Positions 61,949 to 64,000 of a DNA stretch of 64,000 nucleotides are shown here, one piece after another. The DNA lies in the NCBI GenBank assembly GCA_032622095.1, contig CP136061.1:25918991-25982990 (forward strand), read 5' to 3'. The notes under the pieces were generated by a model, which did no database searches, was not told the origin of the DNA, and worked only from the letters and a program-made list of their open reading frames with translations. Origin of the DNA: Siphonodentalium dalli (taxonomy: Eukaryota; Mollusca; Scaphopoda; Gadilida; Siphonodentaliidae). A program made the position numbers and the translations under genes. Position 1 is the stretch's first letter; each line of letters starts with the position of its first letter.

Positions 61949-63437
61949 CTAACTTGAATAAGGGGCCTTTGCTTTTAGTGATAGCCAACTGACTACTACC
62001 TGTCCCTGTGTAGCAAAAAAATAAATAAATTCCTTTTTCACGCCATAAACTTTACTATTTGTGGGATCAATTTCAATGGCAGAAAGATGTTCCTTGTGAA
62101 TTCTCTCTGTCCTAAGTTTACAACTTTCTGGTCCTACATTCTGTTCTGTAAATATTTTGCTTAGGTTTTTGTAAGGAATCATGCAAAATCTGCACACACG
62201 ACCAGAATTAAAACATCCTGAAAATCCTGCCATATTATGTGCAGAAAGGTTATCAGCGGACACTGCAGCTAGAGCACCATAGCAATTAACAACATTTCCA
62301 TTCAAACACAGTGTAATGCCCTCAGTTGACAACGTTATTAAGTCCTCAATGAGTGGTTTCAGAACTTGTTGAAAAGAGTACTTTTCCAGAAATCGGTTTC
62401 TAATCAGCACAGAAAGATATATATTACGCAGCTGTGACCGGTACCTCGGAGCAACGTTCCCGATTGAAAAATAAAATGCACACAATTTATGGACTGTTTT
62501 CTTTGATCCAAGTGGGTTTACTACTTCAAATTCGTCACTGTAAAGAAAAATCTGCAGTGCATTTGGATGTTCTTTGAAAATGTCATGATTTTTGAAAATC
62601 TCGCCATCTTGATATTCATATAAAATATCGCTGTTGGTACAATTATTGGGCCTGTCTGACAATTCAGCTGATCTATCCAGAATGTGGGATTCGACAGATG
62701 TATGCTCAGGTACCATCTTTAAGACATCCATTATTGGAACATAATAAAATGATTCTTTTTTTCCTTTGTTAAAACCTAACACATATTCCTTTGGTTCAAT
62801 ATAGTTCAAGTTTGATTTACAGTACTTCTGCAATTGATAGTTTGATCGTAGTGACTGCAGACTGTCGGTAAGAACATCGCGACTTTTAACAAAAAATTCA
62901 GTTCTGAATTATCAGATACATCTATCACACTTTCCTGAAGTTTTTGGTCAACCAATTCCTTAAAAGAGTCCACAAGATAATTCAGAAGAAGCACAGTGTC
63001 ACATGCAACAGTTTCTTGAATAGTCCTTGGTAAAACATGCTTTTCACGCAATTTAAGGATAAATAATGTTATTTGATTATTTATATTCTCAATCAACATG
63101 TCATGTGTCAGTGTTGTTGATTCACTTTCGGCATCACTCTCTTCATGTAATTCACTGGAAATGTACCCATCAGCCACGTTTAGTTCGGTTTCAGTGTCCA
63201 GATGATTATTCCCATCATCAACATCTAAACCTCCAGTTAGAGAAAGGCAGAATTATGGGTGCTTTCTATGGATGTGTTTCCTGTACGACAAAATCTTAGA
63301 ATATGTGTGTATGCATCCATTTAATCCACAACAGATAGAAAAGTTAGCTTCATGATGGTGACACAATTGTAGGTGTGCAATGAACTTATTTATTGTAAAC
63401 TTTTTGTTGGACAATATTGACATTGAAAATCCTTCAT
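61949..63437 (-). pseudogene. C2H2 zinc-finger/transposase-like gene, damaged
   Basis: Read from ATG 63437: MKDFQCQYCPTK (Cys pair) and HLQLCHHH form a first finger, and CGLNGC with HIHRKHP a second. Then come an acidic stretch (HEESDAESES), a helical region (FILKLREKHVLP) and a core with HPNALQIFLYSDEFEVVNPL, APRYRSQLRNIYL and CGALAAVSADNL-like blocks (YGALAAVSADNLSAHNMAGF) followed by CRFC. This layout resembles zinc-finger transposase-like proteins repeated in fish and cnidarian genomes, perhaps CACTA/EnSpm-like. Lesions: a slip at the T run 63401-63405, an in-frame TAA at 63253-63255, and a slip at the A run 62891-62896. It ends soon after VYGVKK, short of the expected C-terminus. It lies inside the SAM-gene intron in the same orientation. 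Confidence 0.8.
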
Positions 63438-63592
63438 GTTCAAATCAAAGCAGACGACGTCGAAATAAGCTGATAAGTTATGGCGGCAAATTCCAGCCAA
63501 ATTTGTCACGGTCACGGAACTTCGGACGGAAGTGATCGTAAAGTGAATAACAATTGGAACCGTTACGTACAATGAAAATATCGATGGCTTAC

Positions 63593-63710
63593 CTTTGAAT
63601 GCTCCTTTCAATTCGCCCATGCAGCAAATATCCAACCACTCGCAAACTTGTTCCGGTGTCCATGTTTTAACACAAACAGAAAGAATATCTTGACTTTCAC
63701 TCGCAGACAT
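63593..63710 (-). CDS. SAM-domain gene, first exon
   Basis: ATG at 63710 begins MSASESQDILSVCVKTW, then TPEQVCEWLDICCMGELKGA, the first two helices of a SAM domain. It ends FK with donor G|GTAAGCC (63593/63592) in phase 1. It joins 59300-59438 to complete the SAM fold. An in-frame leftward extension (from 63716) has no ATG. If the intron is retained the same frame stays open through KPSIFSLY... to the first zinc-finger cysteines at about 63425, which is unusual. Whether the gene is host-owned or transposon-borne is open. Confidence 0.82.
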
Positions 63711-64000
63711 TTTCAAAACAAGCGGCTAATGACTTCGCGCATGCCCAATAATCTTGTAAGTCGCAGACAAGTCTACAGTATTGATCAGTGACGTACGTAG
63801 AAGGGGTTGCTGGGGCGCCTATTTGGAAAGGTGTTTTAAAGAAGTTTTGATGCTAGAATATAACACATATTTAGACTTTGATATCCTACTTAGTATGTCT
63901 CATAAATTGTTGGCCTATTGGAAAAGATGGCGAAGTTGATTTTATGTAGAAAATCGTTCACGTTGAAGAGGTTTGTCTGGTATTATAGGCCTACAGGTGC
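63711..64000. other. upstream flank of the SAM-domain gene
   Basis: This should hold the 5' UTR and promoter of the minus-strand gene. A GCGCATGCCC word (63738-63747) is close to an NRF-1 site. No TATA box can be assigned with confidence. Confidence 0.35.

Overview
The window looks like a repeat-choked stretch of an AT-rich invertebrate animal genome, most likely marine. The evidence is spliced coding fragments with GT/AG borders, a tRNA-derived SINE, non-LTR retrotransposon relics, hAT-like and Helitron-like elements, many foldback elements, and no operon-like or dense coding. The phylum cannot be fixed from the sequence. Only two host-type genes are visible and both are partial.

Layout. 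1-7020: a satellite of about 790 bp monomers with a higher-order duplication and an inserted 141-bp minisatellite. 7765-9725: a LINE relic, then two exons of an arylacetamide-deacetylase/neutral cholesterol ester hydrolase-like gene carrying a frameshift and an early TGA. 10133-10255: a hairpin. 10574-21378: a 3.67-kb unit repeated three times, with hairpin MITEs inside each unit. 22296-22551: a Gag-like coding scrap. 23683-24077: a 49-bp minisatellite. 26604-28335: a dead non-LTR retrotransposon on the minus strand. 28361-31275: a giant palindrome with a 33-bp spacer. 33079-34142: a hAT-like non-autonomous element. 35190-47106: dispersed repeats and a Helitron-like array with internal 122-bp tandem modules. 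47852-52159: several foldback elements. 53141-56652: a second giant, nested palindrome. 57550-58004: a SINE. 58549-59008: a TTAA-flanked MITE.

59300-63710 (minus strand) is the most interesting coding region. Two exons with matching phase (63593-63710 and 59300-59438) join into a SAM domain. The 4.15-kb intron between them holds, in the same orientation, a damaged C2H2 zinc-finger/transposase-like gene (61949-63437). It also holds a 1134-bp hAT element with an exact 8-bp target duplication (60022-61155). This is either a SAM gene with a transposon nested in its intron or parts of one SAM-plus-transposase element.

Most of the window's bulk is explained by inverted-repeat and rolling-circle type elements and by tandem amplification. 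Most long open frames inside repeats are probably chance frames. All similarity calls were made by eye and none was searched.
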